A DNA stretch of 18,644 nt from CAYJAZ01 sp964370095 (GCA_964370095.1 CAYJHJ010000038.1:1-18644), one strand, 5' to 3'; shown: positions 8,059-15,836, counted from the stretch's first letter. Numbers and translations are program-made. The notes: generated from the sequence alone by a model not told the origin.

Positions 8059-8667
8059 ATGAAAAGTTCTCTTATTATTCTATCTTTTATGCTTGTTGGT
8101 ATTGTGCTTGGCTATTTTGGGCTTTATCCTGAAGTTTTTTTGCACGGCGAACTAAGCCTTTATATTCTTTATGTTCTGCTTTTTCTTGTGGGGATTGGGC
8201 TTGGCTTTGACTTAAAAGCCCTTTTGGTAATACGCGAAATGAAGTTGAATATTCTCTTTGTTCCTCTTGGTATTATTATTGGTGGGCTTTTATTTGGTGC
8301 TATAACCGGTTTTTTACTGGGTTATGGTATTGTTGAGGGCTTGGTGGTTGCCTCCGGCTTTGGTTATTATAGCCTTGCCTCAGTTTTAGTTACAGAAACA
8401 GGCAATACGGAGCTTGCATCAATAACAATGCTGGCTAATATGCTTAGAGAAATTTTTACTATTGCTTTTGCTTATTTTTTAGTGAAATTTTTTGGAAAGC
8501 TTTCACCTGTTATGGTGGCAGGTGCTGCTGCGATGGATACGTGCTTGCCAATGATTGCAAAAGAATCAGGCGAACGTTATGCATTAGTAGGTATTTTTTC
8601 AGGCATGGTGCTTACTTTGGTTGTGCCATTTTTGCTTCCCGCTTTATTGGCAATGCTTGAAAAATAA
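8059..8667 (+). CDS. lysO: LysO family lysine exporter, C-terminal subunit
   Basis: 202 residues with about six membrane segments, matching the larger C-terminal part of LysO (DUF340). Recognisable family segments are the GFGYYSLASVLVTE stretch (100-113), NMLREIF (127-133) and AAAMDTCLPMI (156-166), with a membrane-embedded Asp at D160. I believe this corresponds to a functionally important acidic residue of E. coli LysO, from memory. Its first segment carries LLFLVGIGLG, echoing LLFFLGLQMG of the N-terminal subunit, so the two parts share an internal duplicated motif. The stop codon of the preceding gene is embedded in the Shine-Dalgarno-like TAGGA just before this ATG, favouring coupled translation. 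It lies between lptD and polA and has no obvious functional link to either. Confidence 0.88.
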   Translation: MKSSLIILSFMLVGIVLGYFGLYPEVFLHGELSLYILYVLLFLVGIGLGFDLKALLVIREMKLNILFVPLGIIIGGLLFGAITGFLLGYGIVEGLVVASGFGYYSLASVLVTETGNTELASITMLANMLREIFTIAFAYFLVKFFGKLSPVMVAGAAAMDTCLPMIAKESGERYALVGIFSGMVLTLVVPFLLPALLAMLEK

Positions 8668-8683
8668 TTATATTTTTTTACAA

Positions 8684-8718
8684 AATAAACAAAAAGCATC
8701 GCTCATTATTTGTTTATT
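8684..8718 (+). repeat. Perfect 10-bp inverted repeat in the polA leader
   Basis: AATAAACAAA (8684-8693) is followed after 15 nt by its exact complement TTTGTTTATT (8709-8718). The stem is A/T-rich with only one G-C pair and is not followed by a T run on either strand, so it is not a usual terminator. It ends a few bases before the polA Shine-Dalgarno site AGAGGAA (about 8723-8729). It could be an operator or a weak hairpin affecting ribosome access; chance is also possible in such AT-rich DNA. Confidence 0.6.
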
Positions 8719-8732
8719 AAAAAGAGGAAATT

Positions 8733-11474
8733 ATGCCTTTAAAAGATATCTTTAATTTTTCTGACCCTGCCATCTATTTAATGGATGCCTCTGCCTTTAT
8801 TTATAAGGGTTTTTACGGTAACATGAAGATGACAAGAGCAGATGGCTTTCCAACAGGTGCTATCTATACTGTTGCAAGGGTATTATTAAAACTTATTAAA
8901 GAAGAACAGCCAAAATACTTTTCCTTTATAAAAGATGGAAAAGAAAAGAATTTTCGTCATGATATCTATCCTCTTTACAAAGCAAATAGGTCAACAACCC
9001 CTGAAGAGCTGATTGTGCAATTTGAACCTATTGAAGAATTGGTAAAGGCTTTTGGTTTGCACCTTGAAATTTCAAAATTTTGTGAAGCCGATGATTGCAT
9101 AGCCTCACTTGCAAAAAAGTATAGAGATGAAAATAACATTGTTATAGTTGGACTTGATAAAGACTTGAAGCAATGCTTGCATAAAAATGTGCTTATGTGG
9201 GACCCTTCACTTTCAAAATCAAAAGAATCAAAAATAATCACTTTAGAATCTTTTGAAAAAGAAAGTGGTTTAACGCCGGAACAATGGCCGGATTTGCAAG
9301 CAATCATAGGTGATTCAAGTGATAATATTCCGGGTATTAAAGGCATAGGCCCGGTTACAGCAGGGAAATTGTTTCAGGAATTTCCATCTCTTGAAAGTAT
9401 AAAAGACAATTTTGAAAACCTTCCTCCAAAATTAAAAGATAAATTTGAAAATAATCTTGACGCTATGTTTTTGTATAGAGAATTAACAACTCTCAATACA
9501 GATTGCTGTAAAGAAATTTCTATGAACGATTTGGAACTGAAAGGTATAAACCTTGAAGCTTGCACAACTTTTTTCAGAACCTATGAAATGCCAAGCTTGC
9601 AGAAAGAATTGATGTATCTTGTTGATAGAAAGCTTGTTCGCGTTTGTGAACAAGGCCAGAGTGAAGAAACGAAAAATAAGAATTCAGAAGAAATAAGTGA
9701 AGAAACGATTGCTAAAAAAAGCCAAACAAAAGCAAGCCAACTTTCTTTATTTGATGATTTAGTTGGCACTGTGAATAAAAAATCTATTGAAGAAAGAAAA
9801 ACTCTGCCCACAAAAAATGAAATCAAAGAAGTAAATGAAGTGGCAATTTTACAGGCTTCTTTAATAGATAGAAATGCCAAAGGTTTTTATATAGCTTATA
9901 AAGAAAATGATTTTACTGAATTTTATTATGAAGGCAAAAATGAAGAATTAGAAAACTTTATTTCTAATTTTGAAAGTTTGGTTTGTTTTAATTATAAAGA
10001 ATTGATAAAAAAATGTTCTTTCTTGTATTCCTTTATTGAAAAGAAAAATACAAAACTGAAAGCAGTGTATGACCTTTCCTTGATTTCCTATCTTCTAAAT
10101 CCTGAACAAAGAGATTATTCTTGGCCAAAAGTTTCTAATTTTTTTAGAGAGAAAACAAGAGATATTGCCTTTGAGAATGTGGGTATTCTTTGCCTTGCTT
10201 TGAAAAACATTTTTATTGAAGAAATGGAAAAAGCCAATATATCAAAGCTTTATAATACATTAGAATTGCCCTTGGTGGCCGTGCTTGGAAGTATGGAAGA
10301 GCGGGGAATTTTGCTTGATATTGAAAGCACTGAAGAATTTTTAAAGGAAGTTCAAGCTGAGCTTGAAAGGCAAACAAAAGAAATTTATGCACTTGCCGGA
10401 AAAGAGTTTAATATACGCTCTGCTCAGCAAACAGGTGATATTTTATTTAATCACCTTGCATTAAAAAGCGTTGCCAAAACAAAGGGTGGGCAAGTTTCCA
10501 CCTCGCAAGAAAGTTTAGAAAAAATTCAAGGTGAGCACCCCATCATAGAAGCATTACTTGAATTTAGAAAATTTGAAAAACTACGCTCAACATACCTTGA
10601 GCCCTTACCAAAGCTTGTTGATAGTCAAGGAAGAATTCATACAAGCTTTAACCAAATGGCAACAGCAACAGGCAGATTATCTTCCTCAAACCCAAACCTA
10701 CAAAATATCCCTATAAAAGGAAAACTTGGGCAAAGGGTGCGCTCTTGTTTTATTGCTGAAGAAGGGCGATCATTAATTTCAGCCGATTACTCTCAAATTG
10801 AGCTTCGAGTTTTGGCCCATTATTCAAAAGAGCCCACTTTGCTTGAAGCGTTTAAACGCGATGAAGATATTCATAAATCAACAGCCGCACTACTAAATAA
10901 TATTAAACTTGAAGATGTAAGTCTTGAAGATAGGCAGGCAGCAAAAACCATTAATTTTGGCTTGTTGTACGGAATGGGGGCAAGAAAATTAGCTCAAGAC
11001 ATTAAAGTATCCACAAAAGAAGCCCAAGCATTTATTGCTAGATATTTTGAACGCTTTTCAGGGATAAAATCTTTTTATGACACAACTTTGCTTGAAGCTA
11101 AAAAAAATGGATATGTAACAACATTGGCTGGTCGCCGCCGACAACTTACTGATTTGTACAGCCAAAGCCGCCAAGCACAAACTTTAGCAGAAAGGCAAGC
11201 GATTAATACTCTTATTCAGGGTTCAGCCGCGGACATTATAAAAATTGCCATGCTTATGGTTTATAATGATGAAGAATTGAAATCATATGATTCCCATTTG
11301 CTTTTGCAGGTGCATGATGAGTTGATATTATCTGTTCCTCAAAAGCATGCAGAAAAAGCAGGGAAAAGGCTTGAGTATCTTATGTCTGCTGTTAAAGTGG
11401 AAGAGGGTGTTGACTTTGCAGTGCCTTTGAAAGTAGAATATTCAGCAGCCAAAAACTGGCTTTTAGCACATTAG
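8733..11474 (+). CDS. polA: DNA polymerase I
   Basis: Repair and Okazaki-fragment polymerase, 913 residues. The 5'-nuclease domain (about 10-300) keeps its metal ligands: D18, D68 before FR, EADD at 118-121, DKD at 142-144 and GDSSDNIPGIKGIG at 193-206 (helix-hairpin-helix region). A Glu/Lys/Ser-rich linker (about 305-365) contains QLSLF at 336-340, a perfect sliding-clamp binding pentapeptide. The 3'-5' exonuclease-like domain (about 366-490) lacks the DTE motif, and its NxxxD motif is also changed (FNYKE), so proofreading is probably lost, as in Taq or Bacillus Pol I. The polymerase domain has motif A with D685 (DYSQIELR), the O helix R734...K738...Y746 (KTINFGLLYG) and motif C with H861-D862-E863 (QVHDE), all intact. 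AGAGGAA precedes the ATG. Last gene of the lptD run, ended by a strong terminator. Confidence 0.98.
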   Translation: MPLKDIFNFSDPAIYLMDASAFIYKGFYGNMKMTRADGFPTGAIYTVARVLLKLIKEEQPKYFSFIKDGKEKNFRHDIYPLYKANRSTTPEELIVQFEPIEELVKAFGLHLEISKFCEADDCIASLAKKYRDENNIVIVGLDKDLKQCLHKNVLMWDPSLSKSKESKIITLESFEKESGLTPEQWPDLQAIIGDSSDNIPGIKGIGPVTAGKLFQEFPSLESIKDNFENLPPKLKDKFENNLDAMFLYRELTTLNTDCCKEISMNDLELKGINLEACTTFFRTYEMPSLQKELMYLVDRKLVRVCEQGQSEETKNKNSEEISEETIAKKSQTKASQLSLFDDLVGTVNKKSIEERKTLPTKNEIKEVNEVAILQASLIDRNAKGFYIAYKENDFTEFYYEGKNEELENFISNFESLVCFNYKELIKKCSFLYSFIEKKNTKLKAVYDLSLISYLLNPEQRDYSWPKVSNFFREKTRDIAFENVGILCLALKNIFIEEMEKANISKLYNTLELPLVAVLGSMEERGILLDIESTEEFLKEVQAELERQTKEIYALAGKEFNIRSAQQTGDILFNHLALKSVAKTKGGQVSTSQESLEKIQGEHPIIEALLEFRKFEKLRSTYLEPLPKLVDSQGRIHTSFNQMATATGRLSSSNPNLQNIPIKGKLGQRVRSCFIAEEGRSLISADYSQIELRVLAHYSKEPTLLEAFKRDEDIHKSTAALLNNIKLEDVSLEDRQAAKTINFGLLYGMGARKLAQDIKVSTKEAQAFIARYFERFSGIKSFYDTTLLEAKKNGYVTTLAGRRRQLTDLYSQSRQAQTLAERQAINTLIQGSAADIIKIAMLMVYNDEELKSYDSHLLLQVHDELILSVPQKHAEKAGKRLEYLMSAVKVEEGVDFAVPLKVEYSAAKNWLLAH

Positions 11475-11496
11475 ATTTTTTATTCTAAGAAAATAA

Positions 11497-11532
11497 AAGG
11501 CAATGAAATAAATTTCATTGCCTTGTTTTTTT
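11497..11532 (+). terminator. Rho-independent terminator of polA, probably bidirectional
   Basis: AAGGCAATGAAA (11497-11508) pairs perfectly with TTTCATTGCCTT (11513-11524) in a 12-bp stem with a 4-nt loop, followed after one G by seven T (11526-11532). It starts 22 nt after the polA stop codon. On the opposite strand the same hairpin is followed by a T-rich run (complement of 11481-11496), so it can also end the convergent minus-strand operon whose last stop is at 11552. Confidence 0.9.
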
Positions 11533-11551
11533 GTTAAAATAGTGGATTCAT

Positions 11552-12349
11552 TTATTCATTATGCATCATAACAGCAAAAATTATAGGTTGTTCGTAGAAA
11601 TATCGGTTGATCCATGAAACTGTGCCATAGTCATTTTTATGCGTTCCTCTGGTGCTGGAATTTGTTTCTTCAATAAAGTCAATTCCTGCAAGCGGTGTTT
11701 GTCCAATTGTGTAGTCGCCAAGCCATAATGGGGTGTTTCCTGCAAGTGAAAAAACTGCAGGATCCATTTGTACATAAGAAAAAAGCTCACGCATGTCAAA
11801 ATATGTGATAAACACGCCCAAGAAAGCTCCCTCATTGTCAAATGCCGGCCTACCAACCAAAATTATTTGTCCTTCTCCGTCAGCTTGAACAGAAACACGT
11901 ATTTTTCTAAGGTTTGGCTTTCCTTCTCTTTGTTCTAGTTCCGTTTCTTCTGCTGACAATAATTGAGCAAAATTCAACGAGTTTGAATATTGTTCAGGGT
12001 ATGCACCTGTAACTTCACCTGAAGTATTTATAAGCGCAACACCTGAAACCCAAGGAAATCTGTTCATAAAGGCTTGCAATTCAGCACCTGAAGGCGGAAG
12101 GCTGATTTGCTCTAAATGGTCTTGAAAGGAAGTAAGCTGATAGTCAACCCTTATAAGGTTTGTTGAAAGCAATGCTTCTGCATCAGAAATTTCAATAATT
12201 TCTTCATAATCAACTTCAACAGGGCTGTTGATATAGGTAAAATAAAGTCTCTTGGTTGTTTTCCATGACTCAGCATCTTGGATAGTGCTGCATGCTTGTA
12301 AGCTAAGTGTAAAAGTAATAGCTGTAAAGAATAATAGAATTTTTTTCAC
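11552..12349 (-). CDS. Outer-membrane-type lipoprotein with a possible PDC/Cache-like sensor fold
   Basis: 265 residues. It starts with GTG (12347-12349), preceded by AAGGA with a 6-nt spacing. The N-terminus has a basic start, a hydrophobic core and the lipobox LQAC, so C20 is the lipidated residue; Ser at +2 favours transport to the outer membrane by the Lol rule. The mature part has a helical stretch (about 55-90) followed by segments that resemble PDC/Cache extracytoplasmic sensor domains, such as VSGVALINTSGEVTGAYP (about 115-132) and ILVGRPAFDNEGAFLGVFITYFDM. No membrane segment or signalling domain follows, so if it is a Cache-like domain it stands alone on a lipid anchor. Last gene of the pgsA operon, 16 nt after the TPR gene. 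The assignment to PDC/Cache is by pattern only; function unknown. Confidence 0.75.
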   Translation of the reverse strand: MKKILLFFTAITFTLSLQACSTIQDAESWKTTKRLYFTYINSPVEVDYEEIIEISDAEALLSTNLIRVDYQLTSFQDHLEQISLPPSGAELQAFMNRFPWVSGVALINTSGEVTGAYPEQYSNSLNFAQLLSAEETELEQREGKPNLRKIRVSVQADGEGQIILVGRPAFDNEGAFLGVFITYFDMRELFSYVQMDPAVFSLAGNTPLWLGDYTIGQTPLAGIDFIEETNSSTRGTHKNDYGTVSWINRYFYEQPIIFAVMMHNE

Positions 12350-12365
12350 TTGTTTTCCTTTCTTA

Positions 12366-13316
12366 TTATGAAGTTATTACTCTGCTTTCAAGTCGAACAG
12401 CCAAATTTTCAAGCATGTCAAGCATTTTAGGCGAAAGAGCGTCTGATTTCTCTTTGGCTTTTGCTTCAATAGTCGGCTGGATATCTTCTTTTGTTTCAGC
12501 AGAATCAATTTCTTGTTTAGGTGAACTTTTTTGCTCTTCAAGCTGGTGTATGCGATTTAATAATTCTTGTTTATGAATGTCATCATCAGCACACTCTAAA
12601 AGTTCTGTATAGATTTCCAAAGAGCCTTCAATATCACCCTGTTCAGCTAAAAGATCAGCCATTGAACGAGTGTGAGTTGAAGTTTTTGCTTTGCGTTCAT
12701 TTTTATCATCATTATTTTCAAAACTAAGGCTTGAAGCTTCTTCTTGCTCGGCTTCATAGTGTGAAGGTTGCATTTCAACCTCAGGCACTTGTTCAGCAGC
12801 AGCGAGAGGACTTGCCATTGTTACAACAGGATTTGCTGCAACTTGAGCAATAGGGGGATAGAAAGATAAATTTTCTGAATAATGATAGATACCAGCCTGC
12901 AAAACCTCCATCAATGTGAGAGAAGGATTTGAAAAGAAGGTTGAAAGTAGGGCAAGTGTTGAAGAAATTGTGCTGTTTTCTTCAGCTATGAGCTTGCTCC
13001 AAGTAGCCCAAAAAGCAGGATATTTTTTTAATATATCAGTGAACTGATAAAGCTGTATTTGTGCACTTTCTATTTTGTCATGCTTTGAAAGCAAATCAAT
13101 ATAATAAAGACGTGCCTCAAGATAATCCGGCTGCCTTTCAAGGCCTTTTGCTAAAACATTAAGGGCTTCATCAATCTGCTCTTCTTTTTCTAAAAGCTGT
13201 GCGTATAAAAAGAAGACTCTTGAAGAAGGATCGATTTCAATGATTTCACGATAAAGGTTCAGCTTTTCGCTCAAAGTGCTTTGAGTGCTTGTGTTTAATG
13301 AGGAGTTATTGCACAT
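12366..13316 (-). CDS. TPR-repeat protein downstream of ftsB
   Basis: 316 residues, no signal peptide or membrane segment, so probably cytoplasmic. N-terminal TPR-like helices (about 15-100, including LYREIIEIDPSSRVFFLYAQ and a second unit ending LERQPDYLEARL) are followed by a less regular region and an Ala/Glu-rich linker (about 155-210). A further TPR-like unit, MADLLAEQGDIEGSLEIYTELLE (split here by position: 219-241), and an acidic/lysine-rich tail close the protein. Its ATG overlaps the end of ftsB by 11 nt in another frame (13306-13316), with GATG shared with the penultimate ftsB codons, so it is very likely translated by coupling. The position suggests a partner for an envelope or division complex, but no specific function can be read from the sequence. 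Confidence 0.8.
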   Translation of the reverse strand: MCNNSSLNTSTQSTLSEKLNLYREIIEIDPSSRVFFLYAQLLEKEEQIDEALNVLAKGLERQPDYLEARLYYIDLLSKHDKIESAQIQLYQFTDILKKYPAFWATWSKLIAEENSTISSTLALLSTFFSNPSLTLMEVLQAGIYHYSENLSFYPPIAQVAANPVVTMASPLAAAEQVPEVEMQPSHYEAEQEEASSLSFENNDDKNERKAKTSTHTRSMADLLAEQGDIEGSLEIYTELLECADDDIHKQELLNRIHQLEEQKSSPKQEIDSAETKEDIQPTIEAKAKEKSDALSPKMLDMLENLAVRLESRVITS

Positions 13317-13662
13317 CTTTACTCGTTCCTTCTATATCAGAAAAGGTGGGTGCGGCTTGCTTTTGTTCAAATACGTAAAGAATTTCAGTGTTTTTAACAT
13401 ATTTTAGTTGCTGACGTATAACTTTTTCCAAATAGGCTTCATCTGACTGCAGCAAACGAATTTCTTCAGATAAGACTGAGTTTTTTTTATCAAGCTCATT
13501 GATTTTATGATCAAATTCAGCAGAATCTGCTTTAACTTTTTGCCAATGCCCTATGCTTTGATCCCCAAATAATAAAGTTGCAGCAGCAAATAGATTAAAA
13601 CAAAGGCAAATTCCAAGTACAGTAAGTTTGATAAGAAGGCTCATGTCGTTTTTTGCTTGCAT
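13306..13662 (-). CDS. ftsB: Septum formation initiator, FtsB/DivIC family
   Basis: 118 residues, the usual size for the family. A short cytoplasmic N-terminus, one membrane helix (about 10-33) and a periplasmic coiled coil (about 40-78, heptads such as INELDKKNSVLSEEIRLLQS) are followed by the diagnostic segment RQQLKYVKNTEILYVF (83-98), close to the family's RxxLGYVxxGEIVYxF. FtsB/DivIC forms the trimer with FtsL and FtsQ that activates septal peptidoglycan synthesis. Its Shine-Dalgarno AAGGAG overlaps the pgsA stop codon (TAAGGAG) but sits about 12 nt from ATG 13662; M7 has no better site. Second gene of the pgsA operon, overlapping the following TPR gene by 11 nt. Confidence 0.87.
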   Translation of the reverse strand: MQAKNDMSLLIKLTVLGICLCFNLFAAATLLFGDQSIGHWQKVKADSAEFDHKINELDKKNSVLSEEIRLLQSDEAYLEKVIRQQLKYVKNTEILYVFEQKQAAPTFSDIEGTSKDVQ

Positions 13663-13678
13663 AACTTAATGAAACTCC

Positions 13679-14275
13679 TTATGAATTTTTTGAAAAGTCG
13701 GAGTCTGATTGACTCCATGAATCATAAAAATTAATAAAATATCTATACCCTGAATAAACAGTGAGTGCAAGCGCAATAGCGAGAAGAATGTATCCCAATA
13801 TATTGATATTTATGCCAAAAACAGGATAATGCAGCATAAGTGGAATAAGGGCAAGCATTTGAAAAATTGTTTTAAGTTTGCCATATCTGTCAGCAGCGAT
13901 AACAATGCCTTCATCCGCAGCAACAGCTCTTAAGCCGGTAACTGCAAGCTCTCTAATAATAACAACTATTGCTGTCCATGCAGGAAGCCAAGAAAGCGCA
14001 ACAAGCATAATAAAAACTGAGCAGATAAGCAGTTTATCAGCAAGAGGATCAAGAAATTTACCAAAATTTGTTATAGTTCCGAAGCGTCTTGCAATATAAC
14101 CATCAAGTATATCGCTTAGGCTTGCAAGAACAAAAAATAAAGTTGCCAAAAAGCAGAACAAGGGTGAAGGGAAAGCAAGTAAAACAAGAACAGGAATGAT
14201 GGCCAAAACACGCAATAAAGTGATTTTATTGGCTAAATTAAGATTATTCCAGAAGCTTATGCCTTTAAGCGACAT
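13679..14275 (-). CDS. pgsA: CDP-diacylglycerol-glycerol-3-phosphate 3-phosphatidyltransferase
   Basis: Inner-membrane enzyme making phosphatidylglycerolphosphate, the first step to phosphatidylglycerol and cardiolipin. The CDP-alcohol phosphatidyltransferase signature DG-x2-AR-x8-G-x3-D-x3-D is perfect, from DGYIAR to GKFLDPLAD (D58-D80 from the start used here), followed by several membrane helices. The N-terminus NLNLANKITLLRVLAIIP is typical of PgsA. The frame stays open up to ATG 14308, but I start at ATG 14275 (198 residues): AAAGGGGAAAGG lies just upstream of it, while 14308 has no Shine-Dalgarno site and would be only about 4 nt from the predicted transcription start. First gene of the operon with ftsB, a TPR gene and a lipoprotein gene. 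Confidence 0.96.
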   Translation of the reverse strand: MSLKGISFWNNLNLANKITLLRVLAIIPVLVLLAFPSPLFCFLATLFFVLASLSDILDGYIARRFGTITNFGKFLDPLADKLLICSVFIMLVALSWLPAWTAIVVIIRELAVTGLRAVAADEGIVIAADRYGKLKTIFQMLALIPLMLHYPVFGININILGYILLAIALALTVYSGYRYFINFYDSWSQSDSDFSKNS

Positions 14276-14319
14276 GCCTTTCCCCTTTAAGTATAGAAAC
14301 TTTAACATATTTTTCTAGA

Positions 14320-14348
14320 AATATAGCCTGTTTTTGTTTGTTTTGCAA
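14320..14348 (-). promoter_or_regulatory. Promoter of the pgsA operon
   Basis: On the minus strand TTGCAA (14343-14348, 4/6) is followed by an exact 17-nt spacer and TATATT (complement of 14320-14325, 5/6). Transcription would begin about 4 nt before the upstream ATG at 14308 and about 40 nt before the ATG at 14275. This is part of the argument for the shorter PgsA. Confidence 0.6.
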
Positions 14349-14445
14349 GCATTTTTTCAATACTTTAAAATTTTAATCCTTTGTCTTGTATGACTTAGCG
14401 TGTTAAATTCATAAAAAGCCTTAAAATATTGCATGATAATAAACT

Positions 14446-14474
14446 TTGACAAATAAAAAAAAAGGCTTTATTAC
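14446..14474 (+). promoter_or_regulatory. Promoter of miaB
   Basis: A perfect -35 TTGACA (14446-14451) is followed by a 17-nt spacer rich in A and TATTAC (14469-14474, 4/6). Transcription would start around 14481, leaving a leader of about 20 nt before ATG 14502. An 8-bp inverted repeat, AAAGCCTT (14415-14422) and AAGGCTTT (14462-14469), brackets the -35 and overlaps the first base of the -10, so it could be an operator; its length also allows chance. Confidence 0.6.
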
Positions 14475-14501
14475 ATGAAAAATTAAATATTAGGTTGTGA
14501 T

Positions 14502-15821
14502 ATGGCAAATTTTTATGTCGTAACATTTGGCTGTCAAATGAATGTGAACGATTCTTTATGGCTCACTAGGGCATTAGCTTCTAAGGGGCATAAGGAAAGC
14601 GAGATAAAAGAGGCGGATTTTTTCATCCTCAATACATGCTCTGTGCGGGATAAGCCTGAGAAAAATGTGCATAGCACCATAGGGCGATTAAAAAAAGCAA
14701 ACCCCAATATGTGGGGCCTTGTGATGGGTTGTGTTGCCCAACAATTAGGAAAAGAGCTTTTTAAAAGGCATACTAACCTTCGCTTGGTGCTTGGCACAGA
14801 TACTTTATATAATGCGCCTGAATATATAGAGGAAATCCTAAGTCGTGAAAATGGCAAAGGCAAGAAAAAGTCTGTACACACTGAGTTTTCGCAAGTTTTT
14901 CCTGATAGGTATCACTACCTAACACCTGAAGAAAAAAATAAATCTGTTGCTTATGTCAATATCATGCAAGGCTGTGATAATTATTGTTCTTACTGCATTG
15001 TTCCCTACACACGCGGGGCACCAAAATCACGCTCTACTGAGTCTATTTTAGATGAATGTAAGGCGTGGATAGATCAAGGAGCAAGCGAAATTCACCTTCT
15101 GGGGCAAAATGTTAATGCATTTGGTTTAGATAGATTGAATGATGGCTCTTCTTTTACTGACTTATTAAGGAAAATTGATAAGCTTGAGGGTGTTAAAAGA
15201 TTGAGGTTTATGACTCCACACCCTAAAGATTTAGCCGATGATACTATAAATCTTTTTGGTGAAATTCAAAGCCTTTGCCCTCGTGTGCATTTGCCTCTGC
15301 AAGCAGGTGCAAACAGAACTTTAGAGCGTATGAACAGGCCATATACAAGAGAGGATTATCTTCTTTTGGTTGAAAAATTAAGAACTGTTCGCCCTGATGT
15401 TTGCATTGGCTCAGATATAATAGTAGGCTTTCCGGGTGAAAGTGAAGATGAGTTTGAAGATACTTTGGATATTATGCGTAAAGCCCCAATAATATTTTCT
15501 TATTCTTTTGCCTACTCTGATAGGCCGGGCACAAAAGCTTCGCTCATGCCGGACAAAATTCAACAAGAAATACAAATGCAAAGGCTTGATATATTGCAAA
15601 ATTTACAACATGAACTAAGTTCTGCTTATCTTGAATCTTTTATAGGAAAAGAGTTGGAACTGCTTATTGAAGGTGAAAGCAAAAAAGCCGGAACTGTGCA
15701 GGCAAGAGATATTTATGGTAATACAGTGCATATAGAATCAAAGGCTGAAGTTGGTTCTTATGTTCAAGGAAAAATTATAAAATCTTTCACTTATTCATTG
15801 CTTGCTGAAGAAATAATATAA
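14502..15821 (+). CDS. miaB: tRNA-2-methylthio-N6-isopentenyladenosine37 synthase (methylthiotransferase)
   Basis: Radical-SAM enzyme adding the 2-methylthio group to i6A37 of tRNAs that read codons starting with U. 439 residues, standard length. The N-terminal UPF0004 domain has C11 (FGCQMN), C46 (NTCSVRD) and C77 (MGCVAQ), which bind the auxiliary 4Fe-4S cluster. The radical-SAM domain has C158-x3-C162-x2-C165 (QGCDNYCSYC), followed by IVPYTRG. Further family motifs are LLGQNVNAFG, TPHPKD, HLPLQAG and DIIVGFPGE. A TRAM domain (about 373-436) closes the protein and probably binds tRNA. The NTCSVRDKPEKN and GQNVNAFG segments favour MiaB over the RimO or MtaB paralogues. It probably starts an operon with the PP-loop gene 15 nt downstream, which is also a predicted RNA-modifying enzyme. 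Confidence 0.98.
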   Translation: MANFYVVTFGCQMNVNDSLWLTRALASKGHKESEIKEADFFILNTCSVRDKPEKNVHSTIGRLKKANPNMWGLVMGCVAQQLGKELFKRHTNLRLVLGTDTLYNAPEYIEEILSRENGKGKKKSVHTEFSQVFPDRYHYLTPEEKNKSVAYVNIMQGCDNYCSYCIVPYTRGAPKSRSTESILDECKAWIDQGASEIHLLGQNVNAFGLDRLNDGSSFTDLLRKIDKLEGVKRLRFMTPHPKDLADDTINLFGEIQSLCPRVHLPLQAGANRTLERMNRPYTREDYLLLVEKLRTVRPDVCIGSDIIVGFPGESEDEFEDTLDIMRKAPIIFSYSFAYSDRPGTKASLMPDKIQQEIQMQRLDILQNLQHELSSAYLESFIGKELELLIEGESKKAGTVQARDIYGNTVHIESKAEVGSYVQGKIIKSFTYSLLAEEII

Positions 15822-15836
15822 TATAAAAAGAGAAAT

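Noticed and set aside
8040..8062. Frameshift pseudogene explanation for the two LysO genes
   Set aside because: The second part has its own ATG and Shine-Dalgarno site, the first ends cleanly, and the lengths sum to the normal protein; a split gene is the simpler reading.
8677..8709. polA promoter from TTTACA at 8677
   Set aside because: No -10-like sequence lies 16-18 nt downstream; CATTAT is 21 nt away. polA may simply be read from upstream.
14276..14308. Longer PgsA start at ATG 14308
   Set aside because: No Shine-Dalgarno site and almost no leader after the predicted promoter; ATG 14275 follows a strong AAAGGGGAAAGG.
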